Assembly (NCBI RefSeq): GCF_001747405.1
Contig: NZ_CP017305.1
Location: forward strand, 2,733,277 to 2,797,276
DNA length: 64,000 nt
Direction: 5' to 3'
Source: Chlorobaculum limnaeum
GTDB lineage: Bacteria > Bacteroidota > Chlorobiia > Chlorobiales > Chlorobiaceae
How positions within the stretch are numbered: the stretch's first letter is position 1; each line of letters opens with the position of its first letter. The notes below the pieces were generated by a model. That model was not told the origin of the DNA. It did not search any database and saw nothing but the letters and a program-made list of their open reading frames with translations. This document shows, one piece after another, positions 45,079 to 53,694 of this stretch. A program made the translations under genes and the position numbers.

Positions 45079-47462
45079 AGAAAGTCGCCTGGCCGTACCT
45101 GGCCACCATAGCTCTGTTTGCCCTCCTGCTCGTCGCGCCGTTCGGGCCGCTCCTCACGTTGCAGTTCGTGCCGGGATCGCCCGACAGCGTCACTCCGATG
45201 GCGCTCGACCGGGCGCTCGGAGCGTTGCAGGCGCAATCCGGCCACTATCCGCTCTGGCAGCCCTGGACTTTTTCGGGTATGCCTACCGTTGAGGCGTTCA
45301 GCTACCTGAGCGGCCTCTATCTGCCGAACATGCTCTTAGGATTCCTCCATCTCGATCCGCTCTACATTCAACTCCTGCACCTCGTGTTCGCGGGCATGGG
45401 CGGCTTCGTGCTGGCGCGGCAGCTGGGGCTTGGCGGCATCGCGGCGTTCCTTGCCGGATCGGCCTTCATGCTCAATCCTTACATGACCGCCATGCTCGCG
45501 TACGGGCACGGCAGCCAGCTCATGACGGCGGCCTGGATGCCGTGGGCGCTCTGGGCGGCGCTCCGCCTCGCTGAACGCGGCAGCCTCGCCGATGCCGGTC
45601 TCTTGGCGCTTGTGCTCGGCTTGCAGCTTCAGCGCGCCCATGTGCAGATCGCCTGGTACACCTGGATGATCGTCGTGCCGCTGCTCGTGGTGAAGATGCT
45701 GACCGAACGGCGGAATGGCGTTTCGACGGCCAAGACGGGCGGCCTCGCCCTCGCGGCGCTCGCGCTTGGCGTTGCCATCGCCTTGCAGGTCTATCTTCCG
45801 GCGCTCGGCTACCTCCCCTTCTCGGCGCGTTCGGGCGCGGGCGACGCCGCCGAGGCGTATCGCTACGCCACCATGTGGTCGATGCATCCGGCGGAGCTGC
45901 TCACCTTCTTCATGCCAGGCGCGTTCGGATTCGGCGGCGCGACCTACTGGGGCTTCATGCCCTTCACCGATTTTCCGCACTACGCGGGCCTCGTCGTGCT
46001 CGGTCTGGCCATCGCCGGAGTCGTGGCGAGCTGCAAGAAGCCGATGGTGCTTTTCCTCGCCGCCATGACGCTGCTGGCGCTCCTGCTCTCCTTCGGCAAC
46101 TTTTTCAGCCCGGTCTATGACCTCTTCTACCACTTCGCGCCGAAGTTCAGCTCTTTCCGTGTGCCTTCGATGGTGCTCGTCGTCGTGGCGCTCTGTCTCT
46201 CGCTTCTCGCTGGATACGGCCTTCAGGCGTGGCTCGACAAGCCGCTCGAAGACTCCGCGCCGTTGCTCAAATGGGGCGGTATTGCTGTCGGCGTGGCGGC
46301 GGTGCTCTTCCTCGCGTTCGAGGGCGGACTCGAACAACTGCTTCGCACCGCCTTTCCGCCGGTGCAGATCGAGAACTACGATCTGGTGACGATGGTCGGC
46401 AATCTGCGCTGGGAGCTGTGGCGCGGCAGCCTCTTCGTGCTGATCCTCGCCTCGGCGGCGGGCGCGGGGCTGCTGTGGATCGCCGCGAAGGGGATGATCG
46501 GCGCGAGAACGGCGGCCATCGTGCTGGTCGCGCTGTCGTGCGCCGACCTCCTCTGGATCGACCAGCGCATCGTCTCGCCCGACGAGCGCTCGCTCCGTGC
46601 CTCGCCGCTGGTGGAACGCTCGTCGCTCGAACGGGCGCTCGAAGGCGACGACGTGACCCGCTTTCTCGCCAGCCGTCCGGGCGAGTTCCGCATCTACCCG
46701 GCAGGGCCGTTGTTTGGCGAAAACAAGTTCAGCCTCGCGGGCATCGAATCGGTTGGCGGTTACCACGCAGCCAAGCTTGGCCTGTATCAGGAGCTGCTCG
46801 CCCGCACCGATAACCTGGCCAATCCCGACGTGCTGCGGATGCTCAACGTTGGCTATGTGCTCAGCCCAGCGCCCATCGACCATTCCGCCCTGAAGCCGGT
46901 GTTCACCGGATCGCTGAAGCTCGTCTCCGGCGACGTGCCGGTGGCGGTCTACGAGCTTGCGGGCGCGATGCCGCGAGCCTGGTTCGCGCCACGGGCTGCC
47001 GCCGCCCAAAGCGACGCCGAGGCCATCGAAGCGGTCATGGCCGGGCGGGGCAGCGACGGCGGCGTTATTGTGACCGGAGCGCCGTGGCAGGGAACGAAGC
47101 GCTTCTCGACCGGCGCGGTGCTCTCGATGCAGCGGAGCGCCGAATCGATGGCGCTGAAGGTTCGCGCCGATGGTGAAGCGCTGCTCGCGGTCAGCGAGGT
47201 CTACTATCCCGAACGCTGGAAGCTGACGGTCGATGGGCGCGAGCACGAGACGCTCAAGATCGATGGCATCATCCGCGGCGTCGTCTTGCCGCCGGGCGAG
47301 CACGAGGTGCGCTTCGTTTACGACCGGAGCCCTTTCGAGGCGGGCCGGAGGGCGTCGCTCGCCGCCACGCTCCTGTCGCTCGGCCTCGTCACCGTTGGCC
47401 TCGTCGCTGTACGCAGAACGTCGAAAATCTCGAAAGCAAAAAAACCATCGGCCAAGCCGTGA
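45075..47462 (+). CDS. Large YfhO-like membrane protein
   Basis: A 795-residue polytopic protein of the YfhO/GT-C type. The N-terminal 480 residues hold about 12 helices with a first loop resembling other members (PLWQPWTFSGMPTVEAF). The C-terminal 270 residues are a soluble beta-rich domain ending in one more helix and a basic tail. B. subtilis YfhO is linked to lipoteichoic acid glycosylation, so an external sugar-transfer role fits the operon, but no catalytic residue can be named with confidence. GTG start overlapping the flippase stop. Confidence 0.8.
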   Translation: MKKVAWPYLATIALFALLLVAPFGPLLTLQFVPGSPDSVTPMALDRALGALQAQSGHYPLWQPWTFSGMPTVEAFSYLSGLYLPNMLLGFLHLDPLYIQLLHLVFAGMGGFVLARQLGLGGIAAFLAGSAFMLNPYMTAMLAYGHGSQLMTAAWMPWALWAALRLAERGSLADAGLLALVLGLQLQRAHVQIAWYTWMIVVPLLVVKMLTERRNGVSTAKTGGLALAALALGVAIALQVYLPALGYLPFSARSGAGDAAEAYRYATMWSMHPAELLTFFMPGAFGFGGATYWGFMPFTDFPHYAGLVVLGLAIAGVVASCKKPMVLFLAAMTLLALLLSFGNFFSPVYDLFYHFAPKFSSFRVPSMVLVVVALCLSLLAGYGLQAWLDKPLEDSAPLLKWGGIAVGVAAVLFLAFEGGLEQLLRTAFPPVQIENYDLVTMVGNLRWELWRGSLFVLILASAAGAGLLWIAAKGMIGARTAAIVLVALSCADLLWIDQRIVSPDERSLRASPLVERSSLERALEGDDVTRFLASRPGEFRIYPAGPLFGENKFSLAGIESVGGYHAAKLGLYQELLARTDNLANPDVLRMLNVGYVLSPAPIDHSALKPVFTGSLKLVSGDVPVAVYELAGAMPRAWFAPRAAAAQSDAEAIEAVMAGRGSDGGVIVTGAPWQGTKRFSTGAVLSMQRSAESMALKVRADGEALLAVSEVYYPERWKLTVDGREHETLKIDGIIRGVVLPPGEHEVRFVYDRSPFEAGRRASLAATLLSLGLVTVGLVAVRRTSKISKAKKPSAKP

Positions 47463-48742
47463 GCAAAGTTCTGATCCTGACCCGCAACTTCCCGCCCTAT
47501 GTCACCGGTGGCGCGTCGAGAGCCTGGAAGTTCGCCACCAATTTCGCCGCCATTGGCTGGGAGCCGGTGGTCGTCGCGCCGCCCGCCATCACCGGCATGT
47601 CGGCGGTCGTCAGCTCCGGCGCCAATCCCGTCAAAGAACTGCATCGCACCGCCCCGGAGATCGACGCAGGGGAACTCGATGCCGCCACCCGCTGCACGCT
47701 CCTGCACGGGCAGGAGGTTCCCGGCATGAACCTTCCCTTTCCGGGAAAGCAGGTACGCCAGTTCAAAAGCGTGACCGATGGCCCGCTCTGGCAGAAAAGC
47801 GCCGCGGCCACCGTCGAGCAGTTGCTCGAACAATACCCGGAGATCGACCTCGTCTACGCGCAGGGGCCGCCGCTGGAGCCGCTCATGATCGCGCTCGACG
47901 TCGCGCGCAAACACTCGTTGAACCTCATGCTCGACATCACCGCGCCGCTCGATCCGGCGATGCCCGCGCCCGGCGCCTCCCGCTCCTCCGCTGCCGCCAA
48001 GGCCGAGGAGCTGATCCTGCTTTCGGGCGTGCCTCTTCTGACGCCGAACCGCTTCCTCAAGGAGTACTTTCTGAAAAAGTACCCGGGCCGACTCGATTAT
48101 AACCATGTGACCATCGTGCCGCCAGCCTTCGATCCGTCGCATCCGGCCTTCCGGCGGCAGGAGTCGAAAACGCCCGCCACGGTGCTGCGCATCGCGATGC
48201 ATGTGGAGGAGTTGCCCAAGGCCGACCTCAAGGCGTTCCTCTCCGCCCTCGAAGCGTGGATTCGAACGGACGGCATCGCGGCGAGCGGACTCGAACTCTC
48301 GCTCTCCGGCACTGGCGTGCCGGAGCTGCTGCGCCGCGCCGCCAAGAAGCCGATCCGGCAGCTCATCGTCATCGATGAAACCGGCGGCATCGACCGCGAG
48401 CTGGAAGCGTGCCGGGACGCCTCGTTCTTCTGCGCCGTGCTCGGAAGCTCCGCCGCCAGCTCGGCCATCGTGCCGGATCGCCTCGTCGACGCGCTCGGCA
48501 TGGGCCGACCCCTCTGCGCCATCGCGCCCGAAGGCGAAACGTCTCGGCTCGTGATCGAGAGCGGCGGCATGATCGCCCCCGCCGGAAATGCCGGAGCGAT
48601 CATGGAGCTATTCCGTTCGATGGCCTCGGCCTGGTCATTCGGCAACCTGCAAGCCGCGCCGGACTATCTGCGGGAAAAGCACGCCATCAGCGCCGTCATG
48701 CAGGAGCTGACGAGAGCCATCGCCAGCCAGCCATTGCGCTGA
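47459..48742 (+). CDS. Glycosyltransferase, GT4-like (last gene of glycan operon)
   Basis: A 427-residue protein with the GT-B start KVLILTRNFPPYVTGGASRAWKF, typical of GT4 enzymes. The donor-site region is less canonical (VPDRLVDALGMGRPLCAI), so it may be a divergent member. GTG start with 4-bp overlap to the YfhO-like gene. It ends 33 bp before corA. Confidence 0.8.
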   Translation: MSKVLILTRNFPPYVTGGASRAWKFATNFAAIGWEPVVVAPPAITGMSAVVSSGANPVKELHRTAPEIDAGELDAATRCTLLHGQEVPGMNLPFPGKQVRQFKSVTDGPLWQKSAAATVEQLLEQYPEIDLVYAQGPPLEPLMIALDVARKHSLNLMLDITAPLDPAMPAPGASRSSAAAKAEELILLSGVPLLTPNRFLKEYFLKKYPGRLDYNHVTIVPPAFDPSHPAFRRQESKTPATVLRIAMHVEELPKADLKAFLSALEAWIRTDGIAASGLELSLSGTGVPELLRRAAKKPIRQLIVIDETGGIDRELEACRDASFFCAVLGSSAASSAIVPDRLVDALGMGRPLCAIAPEGETSRLVIESGGMIAPAGNAGAIMELFRSMASAWSFGNLQAAPDYLREKHAISAVMQELTRAIASQPLR

Positions 48743-48775
48743 ACGGCGCTCAGGATAACCATCGATGATTCGCCG

Positions 48776-49900
48776 ATGAACAACGTGAAACATTCGCCCC
48801 CATCCGCTCACGCAACCCGCAACCGGCGGAAGAGCGGGAAAAAGGTGCTCCGAAGCCGACACAAATCGATCGGCCAGCCGCCGGGCTCGCTCATCCATAT
48901 CGGCGAGCAGAAGGTCGAAAAGACCGAAATCACGCTCTTCGGCTACGACGAAATGCAGGCGGTCACGATCTCCGTCAGCAATCCGGCGGAGTGCGCCGCG
49001 TTGAAGGAGAAGTTCAAGGTGCTCTGGATCGATGTCGCCGGGCTGCATGAAACCGGCGTGATCGAGCAGTTCGGAGCGCTGTTCGGCATCGACCCGCTCA
49101 CGCTGGAGGACATCCTGCACACCGGCCAGCGCCCGAAGGTGGAGGATTTCGAGCGCTACCTCTTTTTGTCGCTCCAGATGCTCGAATTCAACCGCGAAAC
49201 CGGCGAAATCAGTCAGGAGCAACTGAGTGTCGTACTCGGCTCCGGCTGGATCATCACCTTTCAGGAAAAGCCGGGCGACATGTTCGACCCTGTCCGCCAC
49301 CGAATCGACAGCGCCGGCTCGAAGATCAGGAAACACGATGCTGACTTTCTCGCCTACACGCTCGTCGATTCGGTCGTGGATCACTACTTCTCGATCCTCG
49401 AAGAGATCGAAAACCGGATCGATATTCTCGACGCCGACCTCGTGGCCACCTTCAGCCAGGAGAGCTTCAACGCCCTGAACGCACTCAAACGTGAGCTGAT
49501 CATGTTCCGCAAGGCGGTCTGGCCGCTGCGGGAGATCATCGGCAGCGTCGCCCGGGACGACTTCGCGGTGGTGGGAGACCTGGTGGAGCACTACTTCCGC
49601 GACGTCTACGACCACGTCATTCTTGTGATCGACACGGTCGAGGTGTTCCGCGAGATCGTCACGAGCATGCACGAAACCTGGCTGGCGGGGGTGAACAACC
49701 GCATGAACGAAATCATGAAGTTCCTCACCATGATCGCCACGATCTTCATGCCGCTGTCCTTCATCGCGGGCGTCTACGGCATGAACTTCAAATACATGCC
49801 CGAACTGAACCTCTGGTGGGGCTACTACGCCGTGCTTGGGCTGATGGCAGTGATCGTCCTCGGATTCCTCAAATACTACCGCTCGAGGCGGTGGTACTGA
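48776..49900 (+). CDS. corA: CorA-family magnesium/cobalt transporter
   Basis: A 374-residue channel subunit. A long cytoplasmic alpha/beta domain and stalk helix are followed by two C-terminal membrane helices. The selectivity motif YGMNF is present (AGVYGMNFKYMPE). The first 40 residues are extra, basic and probably disordered. CorA forms pentamers and imports Mg2+ or Co2+. Its position after the glycan operon may only reflect read-through. Confidence 0.94.
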   Translation: MNNVKHSPPSAHATRNRRKSGKKVLRSRHKSIGQPPGSLIHIGEQKVEKTEITLFGYDEMQAVTISVSNPAECAALKEKFKVLWIDVAGLHETGVIEQFGALFGIDPLTLEDILHTGQRPKVEDFERYLFLSLQMLEFNRETGEISQEQLSVVLGSGWIITFQEKPGDMFDPVRHRIDSAGSKIRKHDADFLAYTLVDSVVDHYFSILEEIENRIDILDADLVATFSQESFNALNALKRELIMFRKAVWPLREIIGSVARDDFAVVGDLVEHYFRDVYDHVILVIDTVEVFREIVTSMHETWLAGVNNRMNEIMKFLTMIATIFMPLSFIAGVYGMNFKYMPELNLWWGYYAVLGLMAVIVLGFLKYYRSRRWY

Positions 49901-50084
49901 GGAGATGAACTCCCGACGATCATGTAGAACTGGATGAATGGATAATCACGTCGAAGCACAGGCTTGGAATCATCGTCATTCTCGATGGCAGTGATGGTTC
50001 ATGCGGCATCGGTGCGGGGCAGCTCTCAAACCACCCCCGGCGAAACCTCGACGCAAACCCATTGGCGCATGGAGCGCGGCATGT

Positions 50085-50243
50085 ACGACGGTATCCGCCA
50101 ACCGTATCGACGAATTGCATATCACCCTGGCACGAAATTACAGCAACCCAACCGCCTGGAATACGTGGTACGGAGCGAAAACGAACCTGCCGAAACCCAG
50201 GAATACATCAAGAACTACATCATCAGATGGTTTTCGATGAATA
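50085..50243 (+). pseudogene. Possible frameshifted gene remnant
   Basis: Two overlapping plus-strand frames look like parts of one protein: one gives RIDELHITLARNYSNPTAWNTWYG and, after a one-base shift near 50180, another gives SENEPAETQEYIKNYIIRW (both quoted in part). There is no start or ribosome site and I do not recognise the family. It may be the tail of a lost gene between corA and the UPF0114 gene. Confidence 0.35.
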
Positions 50244-50261
50244 GTTCGCGCCAGCCGCCCT

Positions 50262-50729
50262 TTACTTTTTCTTGTTCCCGAGAAACCAGGTCAGGGCTGC
50301 GGTGACGAGGGCTATCGATCCGCCAAACCAGATCAGCTCCTGCTCACCGTGCCATTTGATGACGTGACCAAGAAAGACCACCGCCATAACCACGACGATG
50401 ACGCCGATCAGCTTGTTTTTGAGATCATCGAGGGTGTGGATTACCAGCCAGGCGGGAAGAACGATCGTGTCGTCGATGAAGAGCTCGTAAAGCCCCAGCG
50501 AAATGATGAAGAAAACCGTGCCGAGCAGGAACAGATCGATAGCTTCGATGAAGCCGAGAACGAGCGTTTTGCCTGTTTTACTCGAAATCTCCCCGTGCAT
50601 GATGGCATCGGCGATGAGCTGGAACACCGAAATGCCGCCGTACACGAGCAGCGTCAGTGCGGCAAGAAACGTTCCCGCAACGGCGACAAGCACAAGGTAG
50701 CGGCTCGAAGAGAGCATGCGTTGTATCAT
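50262..50729 (-). CDS. UPF0114 (YqhA-like) membrane protein
   Basis: A 155-residue protein with about four membrane helices. The family's N-terminus appears as MIQRMLSSSRYLVLVAVAGTF, which fixes the start at 50729 although the frame is open 14 codons upstream. IEAIDLFLLGTVFFIISLGLYELF is the conserved second pair of helices (quoted in part). The function of YqhA-type proteins is unknown. Confidence 0.88.
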   Translation of the reverse strand: MIQRMLSSSRYLVLVAVAGTFLAALTLLVYGGISVFQLIADAIMHGEISSKTGKTLVLGFIEAIDLFLLGTVFFIISLGLYELFIDDTIVLPAWLVIHTLDDLKNKLIGVIVVVMAVVFLGHVIKWHGEQELIWFGGSIALVTAALTWFLGNKKK

Positions 50730-50771
50730 AATTGGGTAGATAGACGTTATCATGTTGAAATTGCAGCGCAT

Positions 50772-51693
50772 AATTTAAGGAATGCTGCAACCAATCGAAA
50801 CGGCTTGAGAGTGTCGATTCCGGCTATGCGACGAAAATGCAAGGGCAAGGGTATTCTCGTTCAATTCTGAGCGCTTGAAAACCCTACCTCGCTTTTGGAA
50901 ATTGTTATTATTGCGGGTATTTTATTTCTTCACAATAGAAAATACACTTTTAAGCAGGGATCAATACGCAGCACTTATGACTAAACCCGTTCTTTCCTTA
51001 CAAACTATTTCTTTAATTAACAGAGCTAAATAAAGAAATAGCTTGTACAACCTCTGATCGATACAATAAGAACAACTCTTAAATACGTATAACCTCAATG
51101 AAATCAAATAAATCGGATTACATCATATACGTCAAAATAATTGCTATTTATTTTATACTGCCTTGATGTACAGAGCCTGTAATCTAAAGCTCGAAAAACA
51201 AGTGTAACAGATCGTCTTTTTTTCAAAAAAAGAAACAAAAACAGCGCTTTAAACGTTGTTACATATACGTAACTTACGCGATCACAACTTCACCACAAAA
51301 AGGTATGAAATTTAATATCAATAACTTACACAGTGAGTTAACTTCCTGAACGGTTGCCTGGCAAGCTCAAAAGTCTGATGACAGAAATCATTGATATCAA
51401 TTGTCTTCTGGAGATTTTTGTAAACAAAAAACGGTTATTATACGAAGCAAAAAAACATTAAGCGCAACAATACCTCTTTATTGCGGAATCATTACGCAAT
51501 AAATTAAATCCTTAACGGCGACAGAAACAACTAACCTTAAAGAAGCATAGTAGTGCAGTCTCTTCGAAGATAGTTTTCAAAGTTAAAAACAACGATGCGA
51601 TAAAGAAGTAAAAAAACACATCTATTCATGCCCATGTACGTTTGACTTGGTAAAAAAGAAGTTTTCACTGAAGTACCCAAAACGAAAACCACC
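50772..51693. other. AT-rich non-coding region, about 0.9 kb
   Basis: No gene or structured RNA that I can support. Base composition is far more AT-rich than the chromosome around it, with many stops in all frames. It ends at the first of two secreted-protease genes. It could be a transferred segment boundary or a regulatory region. Confidence 0.5.
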
Positions 51694-52557
51694 ATGACAG
51701 ATTTTATGAAAACATTATCGATAGCGTTGATATTATTGCTCCCGTCTCTCGCAAATGGCGCAATGACTATACGCAATTATTCCGCAGCACGCCACTACCG
51801 CTTTTACACTGGAAGCGATAAAAATTTCATTGGAACCCTCTATGATTTTTCAGGGGTCGGCTACAGTAGCGATGGGCGATGGGCCACACTCGTGTCCGAT
51901 AATTACTTCATTTCAGCCTACCACTACCATCCGGAGTTAGCGAAGACGGTGACGTTCAATGCAACCAACAAATCTGGGGAGATACCCTACACTTACACCG
52001 TGGCTGGTGGAACAAGAATCGGAACAACCGACCTCTGGATTGGCTGGTTCAGCACGGCGGTCGACTCGTCAATAGAGCGCTATCCGGTACTGACACTGTC
52101 AGATAATGAAGATTACAACGGCCTCGTGCTTTTCAACTACGGGGCAACTAACCGTGTTGGAAAAAACGTCGTGGAGTCTATATGTTCTTCTTATTGTGGA
52201 GGATCAACAGGGTTTGTTGCCGAGTACGATTACGACAACAACGATGCCCCTTCCGTGGGTGGCGATGAAACTTACCTGATTACAGGCGATTCAGGCGCTC
52301 CCAGCTTCACCGTTGTCAACTCCAGCCTGTCCTTGCTCGGAATCCATTGGTCGCACACTCATTCTACGGCAGTTGAAGGGGCGAGTTCTTACGACAGCTT
52401 CGTTCCGGAATACGTTGACGAAATCAATACGGTTCTGGCAGAGAAGACGCAATCGCTACAGTTATCGGTGCCCGTTCCTGAACCGAACGTGATCTGGTAC
52501 TTGATGATCATTGCAGGCGCTCTCATACTCCAGAGACACCGTCATGCATTGCAGTAA
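51694..52557 (+). CDS. Trypsin-like secreted serine protease with PEP-CTERM-like tail
   Basis: A 287-residue protein with a signal peptide (about 1-23, ending ANG). A chymotrypsin-type triad can be placed: His77 in FISAYHYHP, Asp113 in TTDLWIGWF and Ser200 in GDSGAPSF. The C-terminus holds PVPEPNVIWYLMIIAGALIL followed by a His/Arg-rich end, the tripartite layout (PEP, helix, basic tail) of exosortase-sorted PEP-CTERM proteins. No exosortase gene is in the window. The DNA is more AT-rich than its paralogue 140 bp downstream. No clear ribosome site. Confidence 0.8.
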   Translation: MTDFMKTLSIALILLLPSLANGAMTIRNYSAARHYRFYTGSDKNFIGTLYDFSGVGYSSDGRWATLVSDNYFISAYHYHPELAKTVTFNATNKSGEIPYTYTVAGGTRIGTTDLWIGWFSTAVDSSIERYPVLTLSDNEDYNGLVLFNYGATNRVGKNVVESICSSYCGGSTGFVAEYDYDNNDAPSVGGDETYLITGDSGAPSFTVVNSSLSLLGIHWSHTHSTAVEGASSYDSFVPEYVDEINTVLAEKTQSLQLSVPVPEPNVIWYLMIIAGALILQRHRHALQ

Positions 52558-52699
52558 TCTCTCCCGGATGAGAGTTACGGCTATGCGAAACCCCGCTGAT
52601 CACGTCGGCCCGGAGGATTGAACCGTATTTTGCTGCTTTTACATAATGATTCAAGCGAACGTTTGTGTCAGGATGTTTTTACCAGAACATGTAGTTGCC

Positions 52700-53467
52700 A
52701 TGAAAGAATTTCTGCCATCTGCGCTGCTTGCGTTGATGCTGTCGCTCCCGACGGTCTGTAGAGGTGAAATGATCGTGCGCGATTATGCTCCGGCGAGGCA
52801 TGAGCGCTTCTATCAAGGGAGCGGCAACGATTTTGTCGGCAAGCGTTACGATTTCTCCGGCATCGGGCTCGGCAGCTCAGGCCACTGGGCAACGCTGGTG
52901 TCGGCCAACTGCTTCCTTTCAGCAAATCACCTCCATCCCGCCGTGGGCGAAACGGTGACGTTCTGGGCCACAAACAGACTGACGGAAGCAAGATTCACCT
53001 GCACGGTAACGGGTGGCGTGCGCATCGGTACGTCGGACCTGTGGATCGGCTGGTTCGATAAGGCGGTCGATGCTTCGATCGCTCGCTACCCGATTCCGTT
53101 GCAGCCGCTCCTGAACAGGTATGTCGGCCTCGAACTCTTCAATTACGGAATGCGTCACCGGGTCGGCAGGAACGTGCTGGAGGTTATCGCTACATATTCG
53201 CATGGAGGTGCAACGGGTATAACGGCTGGCTACGATTACGACAACAACGATACTCCTGCAGTTGGCGGCGATGAAACCTTCCTGCGGGTCGGCGATTCCG
53301 GCGCTCCGAGTTTTGCTGTTTTCAACTCCAGGCTGGCCCTGATCGGCATCCACTGGTCGGTCACTCGCAATCCGGACAGCTCGATCGACACCTTCGTCCC
53401 GGAATACTTCGACGAAATCGACAAGGTGCTCAAAAAACGAGGTCAGGCGCTGCGCTGGAGCCGCTAG
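52700..53467 (+). CDS. Trypsin-like secreted serine protease, paralogue without sorting tail
   Basis: A 255-residue paralogue of the preceding protease. His77, Asp113 and Ser200 fall at exactly the same residue numbers (FLSANHLHP, TSDLWIGWF, GDSGAPSF), and YDYDNND is shared. It ends shortly after the catalytic domain (QALRWSR) and lacks the PEP-CTERM-like segment. The ATG at 52700 begins a signal peptide; the frame is open 18 codons further upstream. GC content is near the genome norm, so the pair is an old duplication or two separate arrivals. Confidence 0.8.
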   Translation: MKEFLPSALLALMLSLPTVCRGEMIVRDYAPARHERFYQGSGNDFVGKRYDFSGIGLGSSGHWATLVSANCFLSANHLHPAVGETVTFWATNRLTEARFTCTVTGGVRIGTSDLWIGWFDKAVDASIARYPIPLQPLLNRYVGLELFNYGMRHRVGRNVLEVIATYSHGGATGITAGYDYDNNDTPAVGGDETFLRVGDSGAPSFAVFNSRLALIGIHWSVTRNPDSSIDTFVPEYFDEIDKVLKKRGQALRWSR

Positions 53468-53694
53468 CGCATTCGCGGCCAGCGCTTGCGCGTTCTTTAG
53501 TAACACCTTCGCGTTGCCTCCGACCCGGTAATACCTCCTTCCTGTTACCCCGTGAGTTGTCGTCAGCCGGAAAGACGCCGCAGAGCAGAGCCATTGAGAA
53601 TAAACGTTTATGCACTGAGATATGTCCATACGCGGTATGGATAGGTAACGCTGAGCGGATATCGCTTTACCCGGAGGGTGTTGGCGATGCGGAA
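53468..53694. other. Gap between protease and pentapeptide gene
   Basis: No gene assigned. The frame of the pentapeptide gene is open through part of it, but the translated text is not membrane- or domain-like. CCATACGCGGTATGG at about 53626-53640 is a short palindrome that could be an operator. Confidence 0.35.

Noticed and set aside
51537..51776. 79-codon minus-strand frame before the first protease
   Set aside because: AT-rich chance frame overlapping the protease start, no ribosome site.
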